In this document: positions 53,859 through 63,462 of the stretch, piece after piece
Layout: each line of letters starts with the position of its first letter
How positions within the stretch are numbered: position 1 is the stretch's first letter
NCBI GenBank assembly: GCA_031963445.1
Contig: JASSUH010000001.1
Location: 2,232,001 to 2,296,000 of the forward strand
Origin: JASSUD01 sp031963445
GTDB lineage: Bacteria > Pseudomonadota > Gammaproteobacteria > Burkholderiales > Burkholderiaceae
Reading direction: 5' to 3'
Length of the DNA stretch: 64,000 bases
Translations under genes and position numbers: made by a program
Notes under the pieces: generated by a model
What the model was told of the DNA's origin: nothing
Seen by the model: the letters and a program-made list of their open reading frames with translations, nothing else
Database searches by the model: none

Positions 53859-55241
53859 TTAAAACGGTAATGTCACATCAGCCTTTTGCCGCAGGATCTC
53901 TTGCCGAAAATCATCTTGAATACGCGCGAGCGCTTCTGCGCTATCCGCCTCAAAGCGAAAAATAACAGAAGGCGTGGTGTTTGAAGCTCGCACTAAACCA
54001 AAGCCATCTGCATATTCAACACGTAAACCATCAATCATATTGACTTCGGTCGCCTGCGCAAAGCGCGCATGTTGCTGCAGCTGCTGAATTAACGCAAAAT
54101 TTTCACCCTCAGCTAACTTGAGTTGCAATTCAGGTGTTGTTATCGAATCAGGCAAAGCATTGAGCAGTGCACTTGGATCGGCTACCGATGAAAGGATTTC
54201 GCATAAGCGTGCTGCTGTATATAAACCATCGTCAAAACCATACCAACGATCTTTAAAAAAGATATGGCCGCTCATTTCACCACCAAGCGGCGCACCCGTT
54301 TCACGTAACTTGGCTTTAATCAGTGAATGGCCCGTTCTCCACATCAAAGGCTGGCCACCATGCTGACGAATCCACGGCGCTAGTTGGCCCGTGCATTTCA
54401 CATCGTAAATAATCTGCGCGTTTGGATGACGTGTGAGTACATCTTGCACAAACAACATCAACTGCCGATCGGGATAGATAATTTGGCCATCTTTAGTGAC
54501 GACGCCTAACCTATCTCCATCCCCATCAAACGCTAAACCAAACTCGGCATCGGTATTCGCTAATGCATGAATGACATCTTGTAAGTTTGCTGGGTCGGCT
54601 GGGTCTGGATGATGATTTGGGAAATGTCCATCGACTTCGCAGAAAAGCGCTTGCACTTCACAGCCAAGCGCTTTAAAAAGATGCGGCGCAACGGCGCCAG
54701 CTACACCATTACCACAATCAATGACTAACTTTAATGGACGGACTAATTTTATCCCATCAATGATACGTTCAACGTAAGCCGGCACCACATCATAGGCTAG
54801 ATAACTCCCCTGCCCTTCGTAGAAATCATGATTGATAATGCGTTGATAAAGCGCTTGAATCTGCTCTCCATAAATAGCTGCCCCACGCAATACCATTTTG
54901 AAACCATTGTAATCCGGCGGGTTATGGCTACCTGTCACCACAATACAAGAATCAACTTGGCGCCCTTGAAGCGGGATATGCGTCGCAAAATAAGCAACCG
55001 GTGTGGGTACCATACCTAAATCGATGACATCCACCCCAGCGGCGCATAAACCATCAGCCAACGCACGCGCTAAAGTTGGGCCAGATAAGCGGCCATCTCG
55101 ACCAAGCGCAACAGCCGCTCCCCCTTGCGCACGTATTTCACTGCCAAAAGCAAGACCAATGCTATACGCAGAACTTATATCTAGCGTTTCTCCAACCACC
55201 CCACGAATATCGTAGGCTTTAAAAATAGAATGACAAATCAT
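53859..55241 (-). CDS. Phosphomannomutase/phosphoglucomutase (ManB/AlgC type)
   Basis: 460 residues. The active-site Ser is in VVTGSHNPPDYNGF, the metal loop is DGDGDRLG, and the sugar-binding loop is GEMSGHIFF; the C-terminal phosphate-binding region (ASNTTPSVIFRFEA) is intact. It interconverts hexose 6- and 1-phosphates for GDP-mannose and LPS sugars. It is in line with waaC on the minus strand. Confidence 0.92.
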   Translation of the reverse strand: MICHSIFKAYDIRGVVGETLDISSAYSIGLAFGSEIRAQGGAAVALGRDGRLSGPTLARALADGLCAAGVDVIDLGMVPTPVAYFATHIPLQGRQVDSCIVVTGSHNPPDYNGFKMVLRGAAIYGEQIQALYQRIINHDFYEGQGSYLAYDVVPAYVERIIDGIKLVRPLKLVIDCGNGVAGAVAPHLFKALGCEVQALFCEVDGHFPNHHPDPADPANLQDVIHALANTDAEFGLAFDGDGDRLGVVTKDGQIIYPDRQLMLFVQDVLTRHPNAQIIYDVKCTGQLAPWIRQHGGQPLMWRTGHSLIKAKLRETGAPLGGEMSGHIFFKDRWYGFDDGLYTAARLCEILSSVADPSALLNALPDSITTPELQLKLAEGENFALIQQLQQHARFAQATEVNMIDGLRVEYADGFGLVRASNTTPSVIFRFEADSAEALARIQDDFRQEILRQKADVTLPF

Positions 55242-55588
55242 TAAACCATCTACCTTGATTAAAAATCTTTGTGTCGCTCCTCGCGCTACTTTATCGAAGC
55301 ACAGTAAGCAGAGTGTACAAGACGACTAAACAAATTGCGTAGCTAACCAGCCTTTCAATTAAGGCATCTCTGCCCCCAAGAGCCAGGCATGTCGACGCAG
55401 ACATTACACTAGTACGACCAAAGGTTTTGTAGAGATTCCTTAGCATTTAAAGCCTATGTCCGAGTCAGCCTGCAGAAAAAGTATTCTATTTATAATGACA
55501 TGCTCTTATTCTTCTTTAAGTCAACTAAAAAAGCCTCTCTCTATCCTCTTCCTAGCTCTATATTCTTCTATTAGTCCTCACTCATGAC
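55242..55588. other. Intergenic region with a degenerate family B element
   Basis: About 350 bases between manB and the flippase gene (divergent). A degenerate family B copy spans about 55362-55440; read in reverse it shows GTACTAGTGTAATGTCTGCG then GCATGCCTGGC, and the ends (ATCTCTGC and TAGAGATTCC) are poorly matched. Confidence 0.5.
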
Positions 55589-56881
55589 ATGTTAAAACTC
55601 GCGTTAAAACCATTTGCCAACCAAGATGTGACACGGGCGCTCGCTAATCTATTTTGGATTATCTGCGAGCGCTTGTCGCAAATGCTCGTGGCGATTTTCG
55701 TAAGTGGCATGCTCGCGCGTTACTTCGGCCCGGCTATTTTTGGCAAATGGCAGTATGCGAATGCCATTTTGGCCATTTTAGTTCCACTCACCTGGCTCTG
55801 CGGCGCAGAGATGCTGCTTCCTATGTTTGTTCAAACACGTGGGAAATCACTCGGAACACTCATTGGCAGCGCCTTTGTCTTACGCTTAACAGCAGCCCTC
55901 GGCGTGTTTTTTATCGCTTGCTCAGTGTTAGCGGTTAGCTCAATCGATCCGCTTGTGCGCATGATGTTAGTTGGACTCATGGTCACCCTTATCTTTCGTG
56001 AACCGTTTAGCGTAATCACAATTTGGTTGCAAAGCCTCACGCATAATCGGCCAGCGCTTCTTATTACGATTTCAGGTGCTTTAGTTAAAGTAGTACTAGT
56101 GTTTGTTTTAGTACGGTTGGCAGTCACGCCAAGTTATTTTGGCTGGCTCTGGGCTTTAGAGGCAGCGCTCATTGCTACGGCGTTAACTTTCTATTTTGCA
56201 GGGGCGCACGAAGGTAAGCTTAAGTGGCAAATTGATCCTAAATTACTGCGGCATTTTGCGTCAGTAGGTTTTATCTTTTGGCTTGGCATCATCTGCATGA
56301 CCCTTTTTCTGAAGCTTGATAGGCTCATGCTTGAAAAATACCTAAGCTACACTGAGTTGGGTCTTTACGCAGCGGCACAGCAACTCAATGAAAACTGGCT
56401 TATCTTTGGTACGATGCTCGCGCAGACGCTTGCACCCGCTTTTATTTATCGCATTAATACGCTAGCCCAATTACAGCGTAATCTGCTACGACTGGTGACA
56501 AGCACTGCTCTTTTTATGGCGCTATGTGCACTGATTCTTTCCTTACTGAGTCCTCTCATCGTGCGTCTAGTCTTTGGCCCAAACTATATGCAAGCGGCTG
56601 ATTTCTTACGCTGGGCAGTTTGGTTGTCAGTGCCTGCGATTATTGAAGCGACCACCAATCTTGTCGTGTTGAGAAATCAAGCGAAATTTGTATTGCTGAC
56701 AAAATGGGCTCTCGCCTTTGTCATCGCATTTACGCTGAATTATTTCTTAATTCCACGATATGGTGGGTACGGGGCATTACTCGGGCTTGCTGGGGGTTAT
56801 TTCGCTGCGCTCAGCGTGAATTTTTATTACATTACGCGACATCTTAGAGCCTGCTCACAATCTCTAAGCACAAGGCGCTGA
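55589..56881 (+). CDS. wzx: Polysaccharide flippase (Wzx/MATE-like)
   Basis: 430 residues with about twelve membrane helices and the family N-terminus (LANLFWIICERLSQMLVAIFVSG; R and E flank the first helices) and YFGPAIFGKWQYA. It moves lipid-linked glycan units across the inner membrane. It is the first gene of a plus-strand O-antigen/capsule-type group followed by a glycosyltransferase, galE and a WecA-like gene. Confidence 0.85.
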   Translation: MLKLALKPFANQDVTRALANLFWIICERLSQMLVAIFVSGMLARYFGPAIFGKWQYANAILAILVPLTWLCGAEMLLPMFVQTRGKSLGTLIGSAFVLRLTAALGVFFIACSVLAVSSIDPLVRMMLVGLMVTLIFREPFSVITIWLQSLTHNRPALLITISGALVKVVLVFVLVRLAVTPSYFGWLWALEAALIATALTFYFAGAHEGKLKWQIDPKLLRHFASVGFIFWLGIICMTLFLKLDRLMLEKYLSYTELGLYAAAQQLNENWLIFGTMLAQTLAPAFIYRINTLAQLQRNLLRLVTSTALFMALCALILSLLSPLIVRLVFGPNYMQAADFLRWAVWLSVPAIIEATTNLVVLRNQAKFVLLTKWALAFVIAFTLNYFLIPRYGGYGALLGLAGGYFAALSVNFYYITRHLRACSQSLSTRR

Positions 56882-56899
56882 GAGGTGCTTGGTAGGCAT

Positions 56900-56984
56900 G
56901 TTGGGGTTCCTTCGTCACCCCAACCTACGATTTGTCGATATTCGTCGGTGGGGTGAAGGGTTTAATTAAATACGGAACCCCAAC
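56900..56984. repeat. Family A palindromic repeat, copy 7
   Basis: An 85-bp element, left arm Y and right arm X, beginning 19 bases after the flippase stop. Flanks again carry GAGAGGTGCTTGGTAGGCAT and ACCAACAACCTCTA. Confidence 0.9.
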
Positions 56985-57052
56985 GTGTAAACCAACAACC
57001 TCTATCTGAGTCTTGGGAAAAACCTGTTTAGGATCATCAAAATAAAATTCCA

Positions 57053-58195
57053 ATGAAAAGCCATACGCCGCTACATATCTGCTTTGTTTCTAATAGTGCC
57101 TGGTCTATTTATCACTATCGGCGCGGGCTGCTCAACGCATTACGCGAGCGTGGTACGAAGGTCACGATCATTGCGCCGCGCGACGAAGCGTTTCAACCAT
57201 TGCTTGAACTGGGTTGTGATTGCTTCGATCTAAGCTTATCCGCGCGCGGGGTTAATCCTTTGAGCGATTTGCGTACCCTTATTAGTCTTTATCGAAAATA
57301 CCGCGCGCTTAAACCCGATTTAATTTTTCACTACACCATTAAACCCAATATCTACGGCTCACTCGCCGCTCGGTTGGCAGGCATTAAATCAATCGCGGTG
57401 ACGACCGGACTTGGCTATACCTTTACAAGAAAAAATTTAACGACTTATATTGCTAAGCAGCTCTATCGTTTGGCATTTCGATTTCCGCGTGAAATCTGGT
57501 TTCTTAACCCGGATGATCTTGTCGATTTTAAGCGCGCTAAATTGCTCACTAAACCAGAACGTGCCCATATCTTGCGCAGCGAAGGGATTAATTTAGCGCA
57601 ATTTTCACTAGCACCACTGATTCAAGAGAAGGCAGACTTCGAGTTTATTTTAATTGGCCGCCTATTATGGGATAAGGGCATTGGCGAATACGTTGAAGCG
57701 GCACGCCAGCTCAAAGCGCGGTATCCACAAGCACGTTTTACGTTACTGGGGCCTAGCAATGTCGCGAACCCAAGCGCTATTTCAATGACTGACATTGAGC
57801 GTTGGCAAACTGAAGGCACGATTGATTATCTTGGTAGCACCAATGATGTTCGGACTTATATCGCTCGTGCCGACTGTGTTGTGCTGCCCTCTTATCGTGA
57901 AGGTGTGCCACGCACGCTTCTTGAAGCAGCCGCGCTAGGACGGCCAATCATAGCGACCGATGTACCAGGTTGTCGTGAGGTAGTAGATGATGGCTTAACG
58001 GGTTTGCTATGCGCGGTAAAGAATACCGCTGACCTGGCAGCAAAGATGGAGCAAATGCTTTTGATGAATACCGAGCAAAGACGCATAATGGGTGAGCAGG
58101 CACGCGCAAAAATCGAACGCGAGTTTGACGAAAAAAAAATCATTCACCGCTATTTGTCCGTGCTGACTGCCCTTAATTCGCAGTACAGCAAATAA
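57053..58195 (+). CDS. Family 4 glycosyltransferase
   Basis: 380 residues with GT-B fold: N-terminal HICFVSNSAWSIYHYRRGL, central TTGLGYTF, and C-terminal FILIGRLLWDKGIGEY and SYREGVPRTLLEAAALGRP, which form the nucleotide-sugar site with the EX7E pattern. It most resembles PglA/WbpT-like transferases that extend a lipid-linked sugar; the donor sugar cannot be told from sequence. It is followed 26 bases later by galE. Confidence 0.85.
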   Translation: MKSHTPLHICFVSNSAWSIYHYRRGLLNALRERGTKVTIIAPRDEAFQPLLELGCDCFDLSLSARGVNPLSDLRTLISLYRKYRALKPDLIFHYTIKPNIYGSLAARLAGIKSIAVTTGLGYTFTRKNLTTYIAKQLYRLAFRFPREIWFLNPDDLVDFKRAKLLTKPERAHILRSEGINLAQFSLAPLIQEKADFEFILIGRLLWDKGIGEYVEAARQLKARYPQARFTLLGPSNVANPSAISMTDIERWQTEGTIDYLGSTNDVRTYIARADCVVLPSYREGVPRTLLEAAALGRPIIATDVPGCREVVDDGLTGLLCAVKNTADLAAKMEQMLLMNTEQRRIMGEQARAKIEREFDEKKIIHRYLSVLTALNSQYSK

Positions 58196-58221
58196 GAACA
58201 ACGCTCTAATGGCAAAAAAAC

Positions 58222-59247
58222 ATGACTGCTAACTTAAACTCAAAAGGCACAATCTTAGTTACCGGTGGCGCAGGCTATATTGGCTCGCATACTTGTATTG
58301 AGCTGCTCAATAGCGGCTATGAAGTTGTCGTCATTGATAATCTTGTGAATAGCAAACAGGCCGCTATCACTAATATTGAGCAAATCACCGGCAAGCGCCT
58401 AACGTTTTTTGCGGCTCCTGTACAAGATCAAGCTACGCTAACCCGTATTTTTGAGACCTATGCAATCACTGCCGTGATTCATTTTGCTGCGCTAAAAGCG
58501 GTGGGTGAATCGGTTGCACAACCGCTTGCCTATTATCGAAATAATTTAGATAGCTTATTCGTACTGCTTGAAACCATGCAATTGCACGGTGTTAAACAGC
58601 TAGTCTTTAGCTCATCTGCAACGGTCTATGGCAATCCTCATCAAGTACCCATCGACGAATCCTTTCCCCTCGCGCCAACTAATCCATACGGGCAAACCAA
58701 ACTGATTGCCGAACAGGTGTTGCGTGATTTAAGCCAAGCAGACAGCAGCTGGAGGATTGCTACATTACGTTATTTCAATCCAGTCGGTGCACATCCAAGC
58801 GGGTTGATTGGTGAAGATCCGTGCGGTCCACCTAACAATCTGATGCCCTGTATTGCGCAAGCGGCAGCAGGTCAACGCGCAAAGCTGTTGGTGTTTGGCG
58901 GCGATTACCCGACGCCTGATGGCACCGGTGTACGCGATTACATTCATGTTGTTGATTTAGGCCGTGGCCACCTCGCTGCATTAGATGCACTCTCTACCCA
59001 AAATAGGAGTTTTGTAGTCAACCTTGGCACTGGATGTGGCTATAGTGTGCTTCAATTGATTCACACTTTTGAAATGGCGAGTCAACGCTCAATCCCCTAT
59101 GAAATCGTTGAGCGCCGCCCTGGTGATATTGCGCTTTGTTACGCCGATGCCTCGGCTGCACAACGCTTACTCGGCTGGCAAGCAACGCATGACTTAACAC
59201 AGATGTGCATTGATCAATGGCGCTGGCAAACTCATTGCATGAAGTAG
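58222..59247 (+). CDS. galE: UDP-glucose 4-epimerase
   Basis: 341 residues of extended SDR type: NAD motif TGGAGYIGSH, catalytic SSSATVYG and YGQTK (Tyr/Lys), and the YFNPVGAHPSG and GTGVRDYIHV motifs of GalE. It interconverts UDP-glucose and UDP-galactose, or their N-acetyl forms, for the neighbouring glycosyltransferase. A family A repeat begins five bases after its stop. Confidence 0.93.
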   Translation: MTANLNSKGTILVTGGAGYIGSHTCIELLNSGYEVVVIDNLVNSKQAAITNIEQITGKRLTFFAAPVQDQATLTRIFETYAITAVIHFAALKAVGESVAQPLAYYRNNLDSLFVLLETMQLHGVKQLVFSSSATVYGNPHQVPIDESFPLAPTNPYGQTKLIAEQVLRDLSQADSSWRIATLRYFNPVGAHPSGLIGEDPCGPPNNLMPCIAQAAAGQRAKLLVFGGDYPTPDGTGVRDYIHVVDLGRGHLAALDALSTQNRSFVVNLGTGCGYSVLQLIHTFEMASQRSIPYEIVERRPGDIALCYADASAAQRLLGWQATHDLTQMCIDQWRWQTHCMK

Positions 59248-59251
59248 GCTT

Positions 59252-59340
59252 GTTGGGGTTCCGTATTTAATTAAACCCGTCACCCCAACCTACGAACATT
59301 GACAAAGAATCGTAGGTTGGGGTGACGAAGGAACCCCAAC
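59252..59340. repeat. Family A palindromic repeat, copy 8
   Basis: An 89-bp element, left arm X and right arm Y, very close to the shared form. It starts five bases after the galE stop, so it forms the 3' untranslated part of galE. Confidence 0.9.
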
Positions 59341-59469
59341 GTGCACACCAACAGCCTCTATTCGGATCTTTTGAAAGACCCCGAACAGGCTCTGAAAAGA
59401 ATGAGGGCCATGCCATATCTACAAGGACAAAACGTGGGGATATAGAGCGTAAGCAAGCCATTACTTTCT

Positions 59470-60570
59470 ATGCTTAGTCTTGTTCTTAGTTTCCTGATCT
59501 CACTGTTTATCACGCTTATGCTGGTGCGTTATGCGCATCTGCATCAACATCTTTCTGCCGATAGCTATTTAAACGGTGTGCAAAAATTTCATGCACGGCC
59601 TGTCCCGCGTATTGGTGGCTTGGCGATCTTAATCGGTTTAATTTTTTCAGCAGCCCAACTACGGCAGAATTATTCTGCTATCTCAAATGCGATTTTGCTT
59701 TTAGCGGCTTGTGGTTTGCCCGCTTTTTTGTCGGGATTTGTAGAAGATATGACCAAATGCGTGACTCCCCGTATTCGTTTGTTATGCACCATGGGCGCAG
59801 CGCTTGCGGCGTATTACACGCTTGGCATTCATATCAATCGTCTCGATATTGCACCGCTTTCTGGCCTCTTTTCCTATCCATTATTCGTCATTATGTTGAC
59901 CGTGTTAGCGGTGGCTGGCTTAGCGAATGCCATCAATATTATTGATGGATTTAATGGCTTGGCTAGCATGGTGACGATAATAATGTTTGGCTCATTGGCC
60001 TATGTAGCATTTCGCGTATCAGATCCAGTCGTACTCTCAGCTTCACTGATGATGATGGGCGCAATCTTTGGCTTTTTTGTTTGGAATTTTCCAGCTGGGT
60101 TAATTTTTTTAGGCGATGGCGGCGCTTATTTCATTGGCTTTATGTTAGGAGAGCTATCGATCTTATTGGTCATGCGGCATCCTGAAGTATCCGCTTGGTA
60201 TCCGGTATTGATCGCGATCTATCCCATCTTTGAAACTTGCTTTTCAATTTATCGCAAGTATTGGGTCCGCGGCATATCGCCCAGCGTGCCAGACGGCGTG
60301 CATTTGCATATGTTGATCTATAAGCGACTGATGCGCTTGGCAGTCGGCGCCACGCATGCGCAAGCGCTCACTCATCGCAATTCCCTCACCTCGCCGTATT
60401 TATGGCTTTTGTGTTTATGCGCTGTCATTCCAGCCACGCTTTTTTGGCAATACACTGGACTGTTGATTTGTTTTGTCGTGGCGTTTGTCGCTATTTATAT
60501 TTGGCTTTACGTCAGCATTGTGCGATTTCGCGTGCCGCATTGGCTGATTTATCGGCGCCGCAGTCATTAA
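59470..60570 (+). CDS. WecA/MraY-family sugar-phosphate transferase
   Basis: 366 residues with about ten membrane helices. Motifs: HARPVPRIGGLAIL, NAINIIDGFNGLASM (metal-binding Asp), FLGDGGAYFIGF, and the HLHMLIYKR His-rich loop. Enzymes of this group place the first sugar phosphate on undecaprenyl phosphate. A second member lies at 62422-63435. The 3' end overlaps that of the WbpM-type gene on the other strand by 59 bases. Confidence 0.88.
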   Translation: MLSLVLSFLISLFITLMLVRYAHLHQHLSADSYLNGVQKFHARPVPRIGGLAILIGLIFSAAQLRQNYSAISNAILLLAACGLPAFLSGFVEDMTKCVTPRIRLLCTMGAALAAYYTLGIHINRLDIAPLSGLFSYPLFVIMLTVLAVAGLANAINIIDGFNGLASMVTIIMFGSLAYVAFRVSDPVVLSASLMMMGAIFGFFVWNFPAGLIFLGDGGAYFIGFMLGELSILLVMRHPEVSAWYPVLIAIYPIFETCFSIYRKYWVRGISPSVPDGVHLHMLIYKRLMRLAVGATHAQALTHRNSLTSPYLWLLCLCAVIPATLFWQYTGLLICFVVAFVAIYIWLYVSIVRFRVPHWLIYRRRSH

Positions 60571-62425
60571 TCTGAGCGATTGGTGGGACGGGTACATTCA
60601 TTGGCATATATTCCACTACCCAACGTTTTAAATCCCGCCGTATTTCTTCATCACTCGGAATGCGAGGCTGCGCTAGCCACGGCAACAATTCCTTTAATAG
60701 CGCTACACTGGCTTCACGAGCGCGTGCAATGCGCAGTTTGGGATGCGGTGTAGCAAGGGTGGTCTCATCGCTCGCAAGTAATTCCTCATAGAGTTTTTCT
60801 CCTGCGCGTAGCCCCGTGTAGACAATTTTGATCTGGTCTTCAGAGAATCCATAAAGACGAATTAAATCTCTAGCCAATTCAGCAATACGTACGGGTTGTC
60901 CCATATCGAGAATAAAAATCTCGCCGCCCTGCCCCATACTCGAAGCTTGCAATACGAGCTGCGCAGCTTCAGGAATGGTCATAAAGTAGCGAATGATGTC
61001 AGGATGCGTAACTGTGATCGGGCCGCCCTTAGCGATTTGCTGCTGAAATTTTGGAATGACACTGCCCGCACTACCCAACACATTGCCAAAACGCACTGTC
61101 TCAAATTTTGTGCTCGCACTAGTTTGTTGCAATGCTTGGCAGGTCATTTCGGCAAGACGTTTACTCGCACCCATCACATTGGTTGGATTGACCGCTTTAT
61201 CAGTGGAAATCAACACAAAACGTTTAACTTGATGCTGTATCGCTGCGCGCGCCACTTGATAAGTGCCCAGCACATTATTGCGCACGGCCTGCCAAGGATT
61301 TAATTCTTCCATCAGCGGCACATGCTTATACGCGGCAGCGTGAAACACAATATGTGGCGTATAACGGGAAAAAGTTTGCTCGAGCACTAGTGCATCTTTG
61401 ACATCACCAATAATCGGCACTACAGGCAAGGCTGGGTAAGCTTCATTTAGTTTTTCAGTGAGCTGATATAGCGCATACTCAGAGAGTTCGAAAGCAATCA
61501 GTTGTGCCGGATTAAATTTAAGAATTTGCCAGCACAATTCAGCACCAATCGAGCCACCAGCGCCGGTCACCATCACGACCTGCCCTTGCAGCAAAGCCTC
61601 AATGTGGGGAGTGTCGATGATCACAGGCTCACGCCCTAATAGATCTTCTAAATCAATTTGCCGTACCTGTGGCAAGAAAGCTTGGCCCTCAGTCGGCGTT
61701 AACGCAGGTAATACCATGACACTGACGCCAGCCCGCACACACAAGGTCGCAATGCGCCTCTGGGTTTCTACCGGCACGGATGGCATGGCGATAATCACAT
61801 GCTTAACTTTTAGCTCTTGCGCCCATTGCTGTAGCTCATTGCTTGGCCCCAGCACTTTGTAGCCATAAATCTCCCTGCCCTGCGTAGTGACATCATCGTC
61901 TAGTAAACCAACCAAACGCCATTCACCAGAACGGGATAATTCACGGGCTAGGCTTGCACCTACCTCTCCTGCACCCAGCACGATAACGGGTTTACCTTGC
62001 CCAATTAATCCGCCATATCGATAAAACTCTTTTACCGTGCGATAGGCTGCCCGCGAGCCACCCATCAGCAAAAAAAGCAATACCGGTACTAACAACAAGA
62101 CTGAGCGAGGAATAATGGGTTCCGGCTGCAGCATGACGGCGCCTATCATGACCAGCAAAGCACTGACTATTACGGCTTTAGTAATGCGCAGCAAATCAGG
62201 CAGGCTCGCAAAGACCCACATCCCACGGTATAAACCAAAGGCACGAAACATGACCGCATGGATGGGTAACACCCACAGCAGCGCATACCACGCTCCGTAC
62301 CAAAAGACCTCAGGCAACATTCCATCAAAACGAATCAAATAGGCGATTAACCAACTTACCGTGACTGCGCTGAGATCAAATAAAAAAGCCGCTAAAGAAA
62401 AAACACTATTTTTAAGACTTCTCAT
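60512..62425 (-). CDS. WbpM/CapD-type nucleoside-diphosphate-sugar 4,6-dehydratase
   Basis: 637 residues from ATG 62425, which overlaps the stop of the upstream gene in ATGA; a start at 62467 is possible but overlaps more. Four N-terminal membrane helices are followed by a first Rossmann domain (GAGEVGASLARE) and a catalytic SDR domain with TGAGGSIGAEL and STDKAVNPTNVMGASKR. The usual Tyr of YxxxK is Met, giving the Ser-Met-Lys triad known for WbpM/FlaA1. It converts UDP-GlcNAc to the 4-keto-6-deoxy sugar used for QuiNAc/FucNAc-type residues. It works with the WbpL-type gene just upstream. Confidence 0.92.
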   Translation of the reverse strand: MRSLKNSVFSLAAFLFDLSAVTVSWLIAYLIRFDGMLPEVFWYGAWYALLWVLPIHAVMFRAFGLYRGMWVFASLPDLLRITKAVIVSALLVMIGAVMLQPEPIIPRSVLLLVPVLLFLLMGGSRAAYRTVKEFYRYGGLIGQGKPVIVLGAGEVGASLARELSRSGEWRLVGLLDDDVTTQGREIYGYKVLGPSNELQQWAQELKVKHVIIAMPSVPVETQRRIATLCVRAGVSVMVLPALTPTEGQAFLPQVRQIDLEDLLGREPVIIDTPHIEALLQGQVVMVTGAGGSIGAELCWQILKFNPAQLIAFELSEYALYQLTEKLNEAYPALPVVPIIGDVKDALVLEQTFSRYTPHIVFHAAAYKHVPLMEELNPWQAVRNNVLGTYQVARAAIQHQVKRFVLISTDKAVNPTNVMGASKRLAEMTCQALQQTSASTKFETVRFGNVLGSAGSVIPKFQQQIAKGGPITVTHPDIIRYFMTIPEAAQLVLQASSMGQGGEIFILDMGQPVRIAELARDLIRLYGFSEDQIKIVYTGLRAGEKLYEELLASDETTLATPHPKLRIARAREASVALLKELLPWLAQPRIPSDEEIRRDLKRWVVEYMPMNVPVPPIAQINDCGADKSANAAREIAQC

Positions 62426-63435
62426 GAACTGCGCTCTTCTTTGCGGCTCAACGGGCTTTTCTGCCAACGACGATCAATTCTCCAACCTAACAAAATAAGT
62501 GCAGCACCCCAACTAGTCAGCATCATGATCTGCATCGACACAGGCAATGACAACCCTACCAAGGCCAACATCATGCTTAACAGCATCAATCCATACCCAA
62601 CAAGCGTCGTGCGCTGATGGCTCCAACCCATTCTGATCATACGTTGATAATAGTGTTCTCGATGCGCTTGCCAAACTCGTTCACCTCTAAATAAACGCCG
62701 CAACAACGTCACAGAGGCATCAGCAATAAAAGGAGAAAACACTAATGGAGGAAACCAGATCGGCCATACACCCCAATGCCAACCGAGTAAACCAAGCGCA
62801 CCAGCTAAATAGCCTAGTGTAGTCGAGCCTACATCCCCTAGAAAAAGGCGAGCATGCGGAAAATTGAATAGCAAAAATCCTAATGAGGCCCCAGCCAGCA
62901 CCGCGCAAACTAACGCCAACTCGGTTTGTGTCGAAGCTGCTACCACAGCATAAGTAGTAAAACCAAACACGCTCATACCGCCTGCTAGCCCATTCGCGCC
63001 ATCCATAAAATTGTATAAATTGATCATCCATACACAAAAAACAGCTAGCCCGAGCATCCAGACTGTTCGCGTAAATGGATAGGTCATCAGTAACAGCGCG
63101 ACCACAGCAATATGCGTGGCTAATCGATATCTAGCAGGCAAGTCCCATCGATCATCGCCATATGAAACAGCCGCGAGTAACAACATACCGAGTGCGACCC
63201 ATCTTAATGAAGGCGTCAAACACATCATCGTGAAGGTGGCTACCGGCACAATGCCCAAGCCACCCATACGTGGTGTGATATGCGTATGCAGTGATCGTTG
63301 ATTAGGGATATCCGTCGCTAATTTCCACGCCCAACCAGTACGCAAAAATAGATATAAGATTGCCGCACAAGCCAAACAAGCCAACGTGCTTAGCATCAGT
63401 AAATGGCAAACGAAAGACTGGCCAAGAAACTTCAT
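62422..63435 (-). CDS. WbpL-type undecaprenyl-phosphate sugar-1-phosphate transferase
   Basis: 337 residues, about ten membrane helices. It has MraY/WecA-family motifs HTHITPRMGGLGIV, NLYNFMDGANGLAGG, FLGDVGSTTLGY and the HREHYYQRM His loop. It starts glycan assembly with a 6-deoxy amino sugar in WbpL systems. Its stop overlaps the start of the WbpM-type gene (ATGA), so the two are translationally coupled, as in Pseudomonas and Burkholderia O-antigen clusters. Confidence 0.9.
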   Translation of the reverse strand: MKFLGQSFVCHLLMLSTLACLACAAILYLFLRTGWAWKLATDIPNQRSLHTHITPRMGGLGIVPVATFTMMCLTPSLRWVALGMLLLAAVSYGDDRWDLPARYRLATHIAVVALLLMTYPFTRTVWMLGLAVFCVWMINLYNFMDGANGLAGGMSVFGFTTYAVVAASTQTELALVCAVLAGASLGFLLFNFPHARLFLGDVGSTTLGYLAGALGLLGWHWGVWPIWFPPLVFSPFIADASVTLLRRLFRGERVWQAHREHYYQRMIRMGWSHQRTTLVGYGLMLLSMMLALVGLSLPVSMQIMMLTSWGAALILLGWRIDRRWQKSPLSRKEERSS

Positions 63436-63462
63436 CGAGATAATCCACGCATCATGAGATCG

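Noticed and set aside
13438..59340. Family A repeats as a CRISPR array
   Set aside because: Copies are dispersed over tens of kilobases between genes, without regular spacers or cas genes.
60896..61303. 135-residue plus-strand ORF within the WbpM-type gene
   Set aside because: Antisense of the conserved dehydratase domain.
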